Positions 26,251 to 36,433 of a stretch of 64,000 bases of DNA are shown piece by piece. The notes beneath the pieces were generated by a model. That model was given only the letters and a program-made list of their open reading frames with translations. It did not search any database and was not told the DNA's origin. Position 1 is the first letter of the stretch; every line of letters starts with the position of its first letter. The translations under genes were made by a program, and so were the position numbers. Source of the DNA: NVTR01 sp965237505 (GTDB lineage: Bacteria > Pseudomonadota > Alphaproteobacteria > Rhodobacterales > Rhodobacteraceae); the NCBI GenBank assembly GCA_965237505.1, contig CBDEFR010000005.1, positions 117,627-181,626 of the forward strand, read 5' to 3'.

Positions 26251-26997
26251 CTGCGCTGCGCGTCCGCCGCCAGTGTGCCGATGGTCAGGGTCTGAAGTTC
26301 GCGCAACAGTTTGCGCGTCATGGCGTCCTGAAACGCTTCAAACCCGTTGGCGGTCTCGACAAAAGCTTCAGCACCGTGGATGACCTCGGACTGGAAATAG
26401 CTGTTCAGGTCGGCGATTCCGCGGTGTCGTCCATCGGTGAGCGGCGCTGCATTGCCGATCACCAGCGCGTTGATTGTGACCCCGACCAAAGGTGCCGCGC
26501 TCTTTACTTCCCCGGGTCGTGGCCCGATGTTGGAATCGCCGTCGCCGGACAAATCCAGCGTCAGGCGCCAACAGTCGCGCTGAGATGCCAGCGCGGCAGC
26601 CCCGAAAAGCATCGCCCTGCCCAATGCGGTGGCCGGATCACGCGGGCGCCGCTGTGTCGACAACAGTAGATTTGCAATCGAATTCAGCACTGCGGCATCG
26701 GTCACATCGGTCCAGAACACAAGCGGCCGCTGCGTGCCATAGCCACCCCATTCATAGATATACAGACGGGACAAGTGCGTCCGGCATCGCCAGAAACGCG
26801 TCCTGAACGTCCCGGTCCAAAAGCGCCAGGGCCAGGCCGTCCAATTGCAGGCGATATTCAGACGCATCGACCGATCCTGAGATATCCAGCCCGATCGCCA
26901 GCGCCTGGCGACACGCCGCCGACGCCAGCCCTGGCCACAATGCCAGCAGCAATGCCGCCAGCCTTACCAATGGCCGGAATTTTCCATACTTGCCCAT
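26247..26997 (-). pseudogene. DUF1194 paralog with one frameshift
   Basis: Start at 26997 (MGKYGKFRPLVRLAALLLALWPGLASA, a signal peptide) then ACRQALAIGLDISGSVDASEY as in the neighbour, up to FLAMPDALV; there one extra C in a run at 26768-26770 shifts the frame, and the protein continues as RLYIYEWGGYGTQRPLVFWTDV to the end at 26247. Correcting that base gives about 249 residues clearly homologous to the intact paralog. Either a recent pseudogene or a sequence error. Its start lies inside the end of the upstream VOC gene (34-bp overlap), and its end overlaps the next paralog by four bases. Confidence 0.8.
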
Positions 26998-27392
26998 GGT
27001 TCCGCCGATGCCAAAGCTTCGCCCATCTGCAACAACTCGATAGAGATGTTGTCGGGGCTGCGCACGAATGCCATCCGCCCGTCACGCGGCGGCCGGTTGA
27101 TCACCACACCATTGTCCATCAGGTGCTGGCACATGTCATAGATATTTTCCACGTCATAAGCGAGGTGCCCGAAATGCCGGCTGTCCGACGGCAAGCGCTC
27201 GTCGCCGTCCCAGTTATGGGTCAGCTCGACCGGGCATTCGCGCTGTCCGGGCGGCGCCAGAAACACCAGCGTGAACCGGCCACCGTTGTTGTCGTAGCGC
27301 CGGGTCTCCTCCAGCCCCAGCAATTTGAAAAAGGCGATGGAATTGTCAAGGTCCAACACCCGGACCATAGTATGCAGGTATCTGATTTTCAC
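26964..27392 (-). CDS. Lactoylglutathione lyase-like VOC protein
   Basis: 142 residues from a GTG at 27392, preceded by AGGAGAG. Sequence KIRYLHTMVRVLDLDNSIAFFKLLGLEE is the classic N-terminus of glyoxalase I-like proteins, with the metal ligand His in the first strand, LVFLAPPGQRECPVELTHNWD carrying a Glu ligand, GHLAYDVENIYDMCQHL with the second His, and SPDNISIELLQMGE with the final Glu. All four ligands are therefore present. Likely detoxifies methylglyoxal-glutathione hemithioacetal; a related VOC enzyme is possible. Overlaps the downstream DUF1194 start. Confidence 0.82.
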   Translation of the reverse strand: MKIRYLHTMVRVLDLDNSIAFFKLLGLEETRRYDNNGGRFTLVFLAPPGQRECPVELTHNWDGDERLPSDSRHFGHLAYDVENIYDMCQHLMDNGVVINRPPRDGRMAFVRSPDNISIELLQMGEALASAEPWASMENSGHW

Positions 27393-28165
27393 TGAACTCT
27401 CCTGGTGTGGCTGCGGCCCCAGAAGACCTGACCCGCATCCGGCGTGCAAGAGGTTGACGCGTTGGTCCCGATCAAAAGTTCGATTGAACACCCAGGCGCA
27501 CGGCCACAGAGTCGCGGTCAAAAAGACTGACGTTGGATTGCGTCCGGCTGGCTTCGGACACTTAGCGAGGGGGAAAATCCGAAATACGAGATATCTGGAA
27601 AAACCATTGTGGCGCCTGCACTTAACGTCAGATCGTGACGTCCGGCGAGATCATAGACCGACACGTCATAGTCGCGTTTTTCCGCCGACACTGACAGCGA
27701 AATGTGGGTGCCAAGCACCGGTCTGCCAAACCCATATCGCGCTCCGGCTCGCACGGACGTATATTCAAGGTTGGCGTCCGGAGATGTGGTTTCCTGCAGC
27801 CGCAACGACAGGCTCAGCGCGTCGCGGTTCTGCAGCCGGTGACTGACTGTGGTGCCCAAGGTGAAAATGTTCGACGGTGTGCCGCCGCCGCTGATCATGA
27901 TCTGGTACTCATAGCCGCCCGCAATCACCAGCCCGGTGGTTGCAGCGAGCTGAAAATTCTGCGCCGCCGTCAGCCTACCATAGCGGGTATATGGCGCTGC
28001 ACCAAACCAGTTTTTCCCGGTGTCGGTAACACGCGATATGTCCGGTTTATGTACCAGATGATCTGTCCGGTTTTAGAACGCCTCCAAGCCATGGAGGGAG
28101 GCGATGCGTCGGACGGAGCAGGTACAGGGACTGAGATTGATGAAGTTCGAGGAGGTTTACGGGTG

Positions 28166-29381
28166 CAGGGGAATCGCATGAAGGTTATGTCCGGAGAATT
28201 TGCAGTAAGAACCGATTGTTCCATCCGGCCTTTTTGCGCATGACCCTGAGCGATTTTTTATCTTTTGCCTTGTTGAGCAGATTCATTGCCATGTGTTTGA
28301 TGACGGCAAAATTCTTGGGGCCGTGATCCTTACGAACACGGCTGTCATCATCGCGGAATGTGACGTCGAGCACCCAGTGGAGGCGGTTTTCAATCCCCCA
28401 ATGGGAGCGTACCGCATGGGCAAAGCGCGGCGCATCTTTCGGTAGAGACGAGATGAAGTATCGGGTTTGTTGTGTTTGTTTTCCCGTTGCTTTCACGGAT
28501 CGAGACAACGCGACCAATACTGGTCAGGCCCGCCCAACCCGGATGGCGCTCTTGCAGCCATTCTATGGTGTCACTCTGGGTGTAGGTCCGGGTCTCAATC
28601 CGACCTTTATCGCCATCAACAGTCTGTAACGACGCAGTATTTTCATGCTCCCTCTCTTCAAACCACAGTTTCACATCCTCAAAAAGGCTGCTCTGATTTC
28701 CCTTGAGCGCCAGCACGTAGTCGGCCCCCTTGTCGCGGATTTTGCAGGCAATCTGGCGTTGGCACCCCATCGCGTCCAGCGTCCACGATCGCGCCCTCAA
28801 CGTGGAGCAAATCCAAGAGCAATGGAATGTCCTTGATCTCGTTCTTTTTGTGCGCACTTGCCCGCTGACCCAGTACCAGACGCAGATCATCACAGTAGGC
28901 CGAGATCAAATGCAGAGGTGTTTCACCACCGGCCTTTGACCCGCGCATCGTCTTGCCATCGACGGCCACAATCGAGCCTTCAACGCGTCCCGCCAGGCCA
29001 GCAGCCCATTGCGCAAAGGCTGTACTGAACTTCTCCGGATCAAGCAGCCGAAACACCGTTGAAAGCGTGTCATGCGAGGGAATGCCGTGCTCAAAAGGGG
29101 CCAATTTGCGCAGAAACTTCAGCTTTTCTTCACCATATTCGACAATATCAACGACACTCTCGCCGCCCGAGACCACCGCACACAGGCTTAAAAGCAGGAT
29201 CTCATCAAGCGGGTAAAGCACCTTCGCCTGCTGGCGAGGGTCAGGGATGGCCGAAATAACAGATTGAAATGATGATGTAGTCTTTTCCAAAGCAAGTCCT
29301 CCAGATGCGTGTTCTGGTGACATTGAATCAGACGTTGATGCACGTAGCAAACACGGGCCAGCTATTCATGCGATACCCCTG
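28166..29381 (-). mobile_element. ISAs1-family element, copy 2, 1216 bp
   Basis: Same ends as copy 1 and a ten-base duplication TTTACGGGTG at 28156-28165 and 29382-29391. Five bases longer than copy 1: one extra T at 28475-28477, one extra C at 28783-28784, and an extra GAT near 29272. Confidence 0.95.
28185..29350 (-). pseudogene. ISAs1-family transposase, copy 2, two frameshifts
   Basis: Nearly identical to the intact 386-residue transposase of copy 1 but split into three frames by the single-base insertions at 28783-28784 and 28475-28477. The extra codon near the N-terminus (Ser-Ser in KTTSSFQSV) is harmless. Catalytic motifs are all still encoded: IVAVDGKTMRGS, DAMGCQRQIA, SHWGIENRLHWVLDV. 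Confidence 0.9.
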
Positions 29382-31499
29382 TTTACGGGTGCATCCATCG
29401 GGGTGGCTTGAGACAGGCGGAGGCGGCGGAGGTTCTGGGTGTCTCGGAGCGCACCTTCCGGCGCTGGCGCGACCGCTACGAGGCGGAGGGAGCCGACGGT
29501 CTCTACGACCGCCGCCTGGGCCGCCTCTCGGCGCGGCGCGCGCCGGTGGACGAGGTGGCGCGGGTGCTGGAGTTGTTCGACACCCGCTACTGGGACTTCA
29601 CGGCCAAGCACTTCCACGAGAAGCTGGTGGCCGATCACGGCTTCAAGCGCAGCTACAACTGGCTGCGGCTGAGCTTGCAAGCCCATGGGCGCAGGCGCGC
29701 GGCGCCCAGGCGTGGGGCGCACCGGCGCAAGCGGGCCGCGCCGTGCCCTGCCCGGCATGATGTTGCACCAGGACGGCTCGAGCCACGAGTGGGTCCCCGG
29801 TCGATGGTGGGACCTGATCGTCACCATGGACGATGCGACCAGCGATATCTACTCGGCCTTCTTCGTCGCCGAAGAGGGCACCATGTCGAGCTTCCAGGGG
29901 GTGTCCGAGGCGATCCGGACCAAGGGCCTGTTCTGCTCGCTCTACGCCGACCGCGCCAGCCACTACTGGAACACGCCCGAGGCCGGCGGCAAGGTGGACA
30001 AGGACACCCCGACCCAGGTCGGCCGCGCCCTGGCGCAGCTCGGCATCGAGCTGATCCCGGCCTACTCGCCCGAGGCAAGGGGGCGCTCGGAGCGCATGTT
30101 CGGCACCTTGCAGAAGCGCCTGCCCCAGGAACTCAGGGCTCGCCGGCATCACCGACATGGTCGAGGCCAACCGCTTCCTCAAGGAGGTCTTCCTGCCACA
30201 ACACAACGCCCGCTTCGCGACCCCGGCCGAGGACCGGGGCACCGCCTTCGTCCCCTTCACCGGCGCGCTCGACGACATCCTGTGCATCTACGAGGAACGC
30301 ACCGTCTCAAACGACAACACGGTGCGCTACAAGCGCCTGGCACTTCAGATCCCCGCCGGCCGCCACCGCCGCCATTACGTCAAGGCCAGGGTCCGCGTCC
30401 ACGAATACCCCGACGGCACAATGGCCGTCTTCCATGGACCGCGATGTCTGGCGCGATACCACGCCGATGGCCAACCGATCGACAGCCAAACCCGCGAGGC
30501 CGCGTGACCCGCTTCGACGCGACCGACCGGCGCCCTGTGGACAAGTGGACAGCCGCTCCGCGACCGACCACTTCCCCACAGGGCCAGAAACCGCAACAGA
30601 AGCGGTCAACTCATATGGTACATAAACCGGTCAACTCAGAATGTTCTCGACAACCAGTTTTTCCCGGCCGTCACGATAATTGTGGTCGGCCCGGAGGTAT
30701 TGCGGAACCTGCGGGTCTGCATCAGGAACGCCTCGGCCAACGCGAACGAAAAGTCGCTGCCGCTGACATCGGGTGCGGCGGCCTACGCTGTGTTTGACAG
30801 TTTGAAGGTGCGGCCAAACAGTTTCAGTCCGACATCGGTGGCCCGGTTCTGGGATTGGGACAGCCGGTATTTCAGGTCAACACCGGCCGACACCTCGATC
30901 CCGGACAGCGCCCGTGCATCAGGGCTGAGCACGAACGGCAGGCCAAAGATGGTGATGGTGTCACTGCTTGAGCCATTGTTGACGTTGTTGTTCGGGGCGG
31001 TGGAAAAGCTCAGCCGCAGCGCCAGCGGATTAGTTTTGCGCACTTGCGCAAAATCCTGCCGCAGTGCGGTTTGCGAGGCCCGATCAGGCGCCAGGTTCAG
31101 CGCCCGCCGCAGCCACCACTCGGCGCGGGTGTGCCGGCCGGCGCGAAAATGCGCACTGGCCACCAGCCGCGCCGCGTTCATCCGCTGAATGTTCACGCTT
31201 GTGGCCCGAAAAGCGCGGCGCCCGGCGGCAACCGCTGCGTCCCAGTTGCCCAGGCCGATCTCGGCCGCGGTCAGTGTCATCAGCGCGGCGAAATCCTGCG
31301 GGTCGCGCTGCAAAAGGCCCAGTGCGATGCTGCGTGCTAGTTCAAATTGCCCCGCCTTTGTCGCGCGTTCAGCAATCACGCGGGCCTCGGGGATGCCAAG
31401 TGTGACGGTCTGCGCCATAGCCGCGTTGTGCAACCCGGTCAACGTGAACAAAAACCCCAATGCAAATGCAGCAGCGCGACGGACAGGCTGGATCATCAA

Positions 31500-31715
31500 A
31501 AGCGGTTCCGCATTTGGCCGGGACCAACGCGCCTTGCTTCAAGGTGTCCGGCGTGCTGACATCGGCGATTCAATGCCGACAGACCTGCCACATCGCCGCC
31601 GTCGATGCCAGCAAATGTGCCGCCGGTATCGCGATACCGCATGAGCGCGCGCTTTTCATCGCGGCCCACAGATATAGTATGAGTCGGCAAGCACTCCAGC
31701 CCGAGGATTCGCCCC
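31500..31715. other. Intergenic region upstream of thyX
   Basis: 216 bp between divergent genes. The minus strand has a short protein-like stretch (RYRDTGGTFAGIDGGDVAGLSALN) that could be the end of a further damaged gene before the TPR/barrel gene, but I cannot recognise it. Confidence 0.3.
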
Positions 31716-32621
31716 ATGCCGCTATCGCCCGAGCAACTGGCCGAGATCGAAGATCAACGCGCCACCTCGCAGCCTACCCTGCGTGTCGTCTCGCCGGGCA
31801 TGGAGGTTCATCTTTACCGCGCAACGCAAGTGCTCGATCACGGCTTTATCCGGGTCATCGACTACATGGGGGATGATGCGGCGATCTGTCAGGCGGCGCG
31901 CGTCTCTTACGGCAAGGGCACCAAATCGGTGCAGGGCGACACCGGGCTGATCCGGTATTTGATGCGCCATGCGCACTCGACCCCGTTCGAGATGTGCGAG
32001 ATCAAGCTACACGTCAAACTGCCGGTGTTCGTGGCGCGGCAGTGGATTCGCCACCGCACCGCGAATGTCAACGAATACTCGGCGCGCTATTCGATCCTGG
32101 ACCGCGAGTTCTACATCCCGGCGCGCCAGGACCTGGCGGCGCAATCGACCATCAACACTCAGGGCCGGGGCGAGGCGCTGACCGATGATGAGGCTGCTCG
32201 CGTGCTCGACATCCTCAAATCCGACGCCGCGCAGTGCTATGATCACTACGAGGAGATGATTTCGGACGACGGCAAGCAAGGCCTGGCGCGCGAGCTCGCC
32301 CGCATGAACCTGCCCGCCAACGTCTATACGCAATGGTATTGGAAGGTTGATCTGCACAACCTGTTCCACTTCATGGCCCTGCGCGCCGACGCCCATGCGC
32401 AATGGGAAATCCGGGTCTATGCCGAGGCGATCGCGGCGGTGGTCGCCGACTGGGTTCCGGCAGCCCATGGGGCGTTTGCGGATTACCGGATGGGCGGCGT
32501 TGCGCTGTCGGCGCAGGCTGTGGATTGCGTGCGGCGGATGCTGCAGGGGGAAGATGTGACGCAGGAGAATTCTGGGATGAACAAGCGGGAATGGCGGGAG
32601 TTTGAAGGGGTTATTGGGTGA
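31716..32621 (+). CDS. thyX: FAD-dependent thymidylate synthase
   Basis: Makes dTMP from dUMP using FAD, NADPH and methylene-tetrahydrofolate. 301 residues. The ThyX motif RHRTANVNEYSARY spans residues 112-125 (RHRxxS with Ser122), preceded by HAHSTPFEMCEIKLHVKLPVFVARQW and followed by ELARMNLPANVYTQWYWKVDLHNLFHF. Complete. It stands alone between two disrupted genes and is flanked by inverted copies of the IS1202-like element (28.0-30.7 and 32.7-34.1 kb). Confidence 0.95.
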   Translation: MPLSPEQLAEIEDQRATSQPTLRVVSPGMEVHLYRATQVLDHGFIRVIDYMGDDAAICQAARVSYGKGTKSVQGDTGLIRYLMRHAHSTPFEMCEIKLHVKLPVFVARQWIRHRTANVNEYSARYSILDREFYIPARQDLAAQSTINTQGRGEALTDDEAARVLDILKSDAAQCYDHYEEMISDDGKQGLARELARMNLPANVYTQWYWKVDLHNLFHFMALRADAHAQWEIRVYAEAIAAVVADWVPAAHGAFADYRMGGVALSAQAVDCVRRMLQGEDVTQENSGMNKREWREFEGVIG

Positions 32622-32730
32622 TACGTACCACAGGTAACAGGGCGGACTTTCGGGCATATTTTGAGTGATGGACCTATTAATCTACATATTGGTTATTCTA
32701 TTCGCTGTGATTGTTGCGATCTTTGGGCAC

Positions 32731-34134
32731 TGTCGAGAACATTCTGAGTTGACCGGTTTATGTACCATATGAGTTGACCGCTTCTGTTGCGGTTTCTGGC
32801 CCTGTGGGGAAGTGGTCGGTCGCGGAGCGGCTGTCCACTTGTCCACAGGGCGCCGGTCGGTCGCGTCGAAGCGGGTCACGCGGCCTCGCGGGTTTGGCTG
32901 TCGATCGGTTGGCCATCGGCGTGGTATCGCGCCAGACATCGCGGTCCATGGAAGACGGCCATTGTGCCGTCGGGGTATTCGTGGACGCGGACCCTGGCCT
33001 TGACGTAATGGCGGCGGTGGCGGCCAGCGGGGATCTGAAGTGCCAGGCGCTTGTAGCGCACCGTGTTGTCGTTTGAGACGGTGCGTTCCTCGTGGATGCA
33101 CAGGATGTCGTCGAGCGCGCCGGTGAAGGGGACGAAGGCGGTGCCCCGGTCCTCGGCCGGGGTCGCGAAGCGGGCGTTGTGTTGTGGCAGGAAGACCTCC
33201 TTGAGGAAGCGGTTGGCCTCGACCATGTCGGTGATGCCGGCGAGCCTGAGTTCCTGGGGCAGGCGCTTCTGCAAGGTGCCGAACATGCGCTCCGAGCGCC
33301 CCCTTGCCTCGGGCGAGTAGGCCGGGATCAGCTCAATGCCGAGCTGCGCCAGGGCGCGGCCGACCTGGGTCGGGGTGTCCTTGTCCACCTTGCCGCCGGC
33401 CTCGGGCGTGTTCCAGTAGTGGCTGGCGCGGTCGGCGTAGAGCGAGCAGAACAGGCCCTTGGCCCGGATCGCCTCGGACACCCCCTGGAAGCTCGACATG
33501 GTGCCCTCTTCGGCGACGAAGAAGGCCGAGTAGATATCGCTGGTCGCATCGTCCATGGTGACGATCAGGTCCCACCATCGACCGGGGACCCACTCGTGGC
33601 TCGAGCCGTCCTGGTGCAACATCATGCCGGGCAAGGCACGGCGCGGCCGCTTGCGCCGGTGCGCCCCACGCCTGGGCGCCGCGCGCCTGCGCCCATGGGC
33701 TTGCAAGCTCAGCCGCAGCCAGTTGTAGCTGCGCTTGAAGCCGTGATCGGCCACCAGCTTCTCGTGGAAGTGCTTGGCCGTGAAGTCCCAGTAGCGGGTG
33801 TCGAACAACTCCAGCACCCGCGCCACCTCGTCCACCGGCGCGCGCCGCGCCGAGAGGCGGCCCAGGCGGCGGTCGTAGAGACCGTCGGCTCCCTCCGCCT
33901 CGTAGCGGTCGCGCCAGCGCCGGAAGGTGCGCTCCGAGACACCCAGAACCTCCGCCGCCTCCGCCTGGCTCAAGCCACCCCGATGGGTGCACCCGTAAAC
34001 CTCCTCGAACTTCATCAATCTCAGTCCCTGTACCTGCTCCGTCCGACGCATCGCCTCCCTCCATGGCTTGGAGGCGTTCTAAAACCGGACAGATCATCTG
34101 GTACATAAACCGGACATATCGCGTGTTACCGACA
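32731..34134 (-). mobile_element. IS1202-like (ISNCY) element, copy 2, 1404 bp, intact
   Basis: Ends TGTCGAGAACATTC and, inverted, TGTCGGTAACACGC. The target duplication is 17 bp (TTGCGATCTTTGGGCAC, 32714-32730 and 34135-34151). Opposite in orientation to copy 1. Confidence 0.9.
32876..34051 (-). CDS. IS1202-like transposase, copy 2
   Basis: 391 residues, intact. N-terminal helix-turn-helix (LSQAEAAEVLGVSERTFRRWRDRYEAEGADGLYDRR), an rve-type DDE core with WDLIVTMDDATSDIYSAFF (Asp), LFCSLYADRASHYW (Asp), and IPAYSPEARGRSERMFGTLQKRLPQEL (Glu), and a C-terminal domain ending with RVHEYPDGTMAVFHGPRCLARY. Such proteins are usually filed as ISNCY transposases. Likely the source able to move both copies. 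Confidence 0.85.
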   Translation of the reverse strand: MRRTEQVQGLRLMKFEEVYGCTHRGGLSQAEAAEVLGVSERTFRRWRDRYEAEGADGLYDRRLGRLSARRAPVDEVARVLELFDTRYWDFTAKHFHEKLVADHGFKRSYNWLRLSLQAHGRRRAAPRRGAHRRKRPRRALPGMMLHQDGSSHEWVPGRWWDLIVTMDDATSDIYSAFFVAEEGTMSSFQGVSEAIRAKGLFCSLYADRASHYWNTPEAGGKVDKDTPTQVGRALAQLGIELIPAYSPEARGRSERMFGTLQKRLPQELRLAGITDMVEANRFLKEVFLPQHNARFATPAEDRGTAFVPFTGALDDILCIHEERTVSNDNTVRYKRLALQIPAGRHRRHYVKARVRVHEYPDGTMAVFHGPRCLARYHADGQPIDSQTREAA

Positions 34135-34536
34135 TTGCGATCTTTGGGCACTTGACAAAATCCAGGATCGTCGAATCATTTGCCATCGCTGCTGGGCTTG
34201 TGGCGGCGATACTCACAGCGATCAATTTATACCCGGGTAACAGCGGATTAGAGTCACCGAATGAATCTCAAAATGGCAAAAGGACTACCCTGGAAAACGC
34301 GGATCCAGGAAATTTGGAACGCGAAATAACACTACTTGGAGCGAATGGTCTTGTCATTACGGTGGCATTTGAGAGCGACACCGGACAAAGGGACTCTTCG
34401 ATTGGTCGCAGTGCCGTTGAGAGTGAGTTGATAGTCCGCGAATTTGTAAACGGCGACAATGTTGGCTTCCCAATAAAGTCAACTTTCGATTTGGACCGGA
34501 ACCTGTCAACGATTTTGAGACACCGACGGTTTCTAT

Positions 34537-35538
34537 TTACTGACTCGTTTCTCCTGTTGTGGAAGTGGCGGGTGGGTTGATCCAGACGGCTTCGGGAAGC
34601 GGGGCGGGTTTCGGGGTGCCGTGGACGAAGCGTTCGGGGTGAAGGGCCCAGGCGGCTTGCAGGGTACGTCCGCGCTGAGCCAGCACATCCGGTGCCCGGT
34701 GATGATGGACATCATCGGGGGTGAGCATCGCGATCCCGGCATGGCGGTGCTCGGTGTTGTACCAGGGGAAGAACGACCGGCAGAAGGCGATGGCGGCGGT
34801 AATGTCTTCAAAGCGCCCAGGGAAGCCGGGGTGATACTTCAGGGTCTTGAACTGCGCTTCGGAGAACGGGTTGTCATCGCTGACCTGGGGGCGGCTCAGA
34901 GAGCGGGTGACCCCGAGGTCGGCGAGGAGTTGGGCGGTGCACTTGCTGGTCATCGGCGCGCCGCGGTCCGAATGCAGGGTGAGCACCTGGGGCTCGATGC
35001 CTTGCTTGAGACAGGTTTCCTCGATCAGCGTCGCGGCGAGCGCGGCGTTCTCCCGATCGGCAACCATCCAGCCCACGACGTAGCGGCTGAAGATGTCGAG
35101 CAAGACATAGAGGTAGAAGGACGTCCAGCGTTTGGGCCCCCGGAGCCGGGTGATGTCCCAGGACCAGGTCTGGTTGGGGCCCGTGGCCACCAGCTCGGGC
35201 TTGGTGTAGCAGGGATGACTGCGCTGATTGCGCCGCTCTCGCACCGGCTGGTTCGCGGCCAGGATCCGGTACATCGTGCGCTCGGCGCACAGATACTGGC
35301 CTTCATCGAGCAGCGTCGCGACGACCTCGGCCGGTGACCGGTCGACGAAGCGCGGGCTGGCGAGCACGTCGAGGACGTGCGCGCGTTCGGACGCACACAG
35401 GGCCCGGGCGGGCGTAGGACGGGGCTGCTGATGCCCGGGAGCGGGCCTCTGACGACGGTAGAAGGAAGCCCGTGGCACCCCCAGCGCTCGGCACGCCGGC
35501 GCCACGCCGACCTGCGATGCGAGCGGTTGGACGGCCAT
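34537..35538 (-). CDS. IS3-family transposase OrfB
   Basis: 333 residues with an HTH_21 region and the rve core: TWSWDITRLRGPKRWTSFYLYV (Asp), LTLHSDRGAPMTSKCTAQLLADLGV (Asp), and DDNPFSEAQFKTLKYHPGFPGRF with Glu, then WYNTEHRHAGIAMLTPDDVH. Its start codon shares a base with the OrfA stop (TGATG), so expression is by coupling, not frameshifting. The frame appears to run a few codons past the likely element border before its TAA, so the last residues may be host-derived. Confidence 0.9.
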   Translation of the reverse strand: MAVQPLASQVGVAPACRALGVPRASFYRRQRPAPGHQQPRPTPARALCASERAHVLDVLASPRFVDRSPAEVVATLLDEGQYLCAERTMYRILAANQPVRERRNQRSHPCYTKPELVATGPNQTWSWDITRLRGPKRWTSFYLYVLLDIFSRYVVGWMVADRENAALAATLIEETCLKQGIEPQVLTLHSDRGAPMTSKCTAQLLADLGVTRSLSRPQVSDDNPFSEAQFKTLKYHPGFPGRFEDITAAIAFCRSFFPWYNTEHRHAGIAMLTPDDVHHHRAPDVLAQRGRTLQAAWALHPERFVHGTPKPAPLPEAVWINPPATSTTGETSQ

Positions 35539-36051
35539 CAGCAGTCCTTCCCGTGTTCGAGGCTGAATCCCAGCAGCCCGGCAACTTTTCCCTGGACGTC
35601 CAGGATCGTATGGGCGGTGTGCAGCTCCTTCTCCAGCCGAGCCACTTTCGCCTCGAGCTCGTGCACCTTCGCGCTGAGGGGGTTGCGCTCGGCGGGCTTC
35701 CGACCGCGTTTGCTCGGGGTCAGGCCTTGAAGCGACCCCTCACGCCGCGCCCTGCGCCATTCCGTCAGATGGGAGCTGTACAGCCCCTCGCGGCGAAGCA
35801 GCCGGCCCACCTCGCCGGGCTGCGTGCAGCTCTCCGCCTCCTCCAGAATCCGCAGTCGATACTGCGCGGTGAACTTGCGCCTCTTCGGCTTGGCCACGAC
35901 CTCCGGGTCCGGCGTTGGCCGCGCGTGGCTGGCTCCGCCCCTGGGAGCCTCGTCGCGACGCTCCTCGACCCCCAGGGCCGGAGCGTCCATCTCTTGCAAT
36001 GTCATCGATTCTCTTTCTGCGGTCATTGGTATTCACCTCCACCGCCCTACA
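34555..36051 (-). mobile_element. IS3-family element, about 1.5 kb, no target duplication seen
   Basis: Two-gene element. Imperfect ends TGTTGTGGAAGTGG and, inverted, TGTAGGGCGGTGGAGG place the borders at about 34555 and 36051. Flanking bases do not match, so one side may have been deleted or rearranged after insertion. Confidence 0.7.
35538..36026 (-). CDS. IS3-family OrfA (HTH protein)
   Basis: 162-residue DNA-binding partner. Contains the transposase_8 type HTH (PKRRKFTAQYRLRILEEAESCTQPGEVGRLLRREGLYSSHLTEWRRARREGSL) and a leucine-rich coiled coil near the C-terminus (AKVHELEAKVARLEKELHTAHTIL) for multimerisation. Ends directly on the OrfB start. Confidence 0.88.
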   Translation of the reverse strand: MTAERESMTLQEMDAPALGVEERRDEAPRGGASHARPTPDPEVVAKPKRRKFTAQYRLRILEEAESCTQPGEVGRLLRREGLYSSHLTEWRRARREGSLQGLTPSKRGRKPAERNPLSAKVHELEAKVARLEKELHTAHTILDVQGKVAGLLGFSLEHGKDC

Positions 36052-36433
36052 GTAATTCCAAGGGGGGCCGGTGTCTCAGTGATGTTGGCAGAAAGGGGAC
36101 CGCGTTGGCCGCATTTGTGCTTTCGCTAATTCTGAGCCAGCAAGGTTTGTTTGCAAATTACCACCTTACGTTCCCAATGGTCCGCACAACTCTGTGGCGG
36201 TATTGAATTTGCCTGACCAGACTCAACCGGGGGCACACCTTTCCAGCCGACCTACATATGTGAGTCCTGGATGCTCTTGGACCGGCTTGCTAAACGATCG
36301 CACAACGGAAAACGGTCGAACTGGGATGGGCATGAGTATTTGCCCAGATGGTATGGTGATCAACGGCTGAGTCGGACCCGATTTCCTTGGACACAGAATT
36401 GGCTTAATCGAAGTGTCCAAGGAGGACCGGAAC

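Larger units (their letters stand above)
28104..30507 (+). pseudogene. IS1202-like transposase, copy 1, inactivated
   Basis: Starts at ATG 28104 (MRRTEQVQGLRLMKFEEVYG), is cut by ISAs1 after 21 codons, resumes at 29392, and carries two frameshifts relative to intact copy 2: an extra G at 29733-29735 and another at 30136-30138. Otherwise nearly identical to the 391-residue protein of copy 2, whose description applies. Confidence 0.88.
28021..30652 (+). mobile_element. IS1202-like (ISNCY) element, copy 1, carrying an ISAs1
   Basis: Ends TGTCGGTAACACGCGATATG and, inverted, TGTCGAGAACATTCTGAGTT. The flanking duplication is 15 bp (ACCAGTTTTTCCCGG, 28006-28020 and 30653-30667). Without the ISAs1 and its duplication it is 1406 bp, two more than copy 2 because of two one-base insertions. 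It disrupts the TPR/barrel gene. The family name is from memory of transposase type and long duplications. Confidence 0.82.
27472..31499 (-). pseudogene. TPR plus outer-membrane beta-barrel gene (SLAM-like), disrupted
   Basis: N-terminal block from 31499: signal peptide ending AAMAQ, a TPR-rich part (AGQFELARSIALGLLQRDPQDFAAL, NWDAAVAAGRRAF) and the start of a barrel (LALRLSFSTAPNNNVNNGSS). It is hit by a TAG at 30783-30785 where a Gln codon (CAG) is likely, then by an IS1202-like element with a 15-bp duplication. The C-terminal block (28020 down to 27472) gives more beta strands and, after one extra A at 27562-27563, ends GVQSNF, a terminal Phe as in outer-membrane proteins. Layout resembles surface lipoprotein assembly modifiers; that is family-level inference. 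Rebuilt length is about 465 residues. Confidence 0.72.

Noticed and set aside
30653..32730. Composite transposon carrying thyX between the IS1202-like copies
   Set aside because: Each copy has its own separate target duplication in a different gene, so they inserted independently; thyX was not brought in by them.
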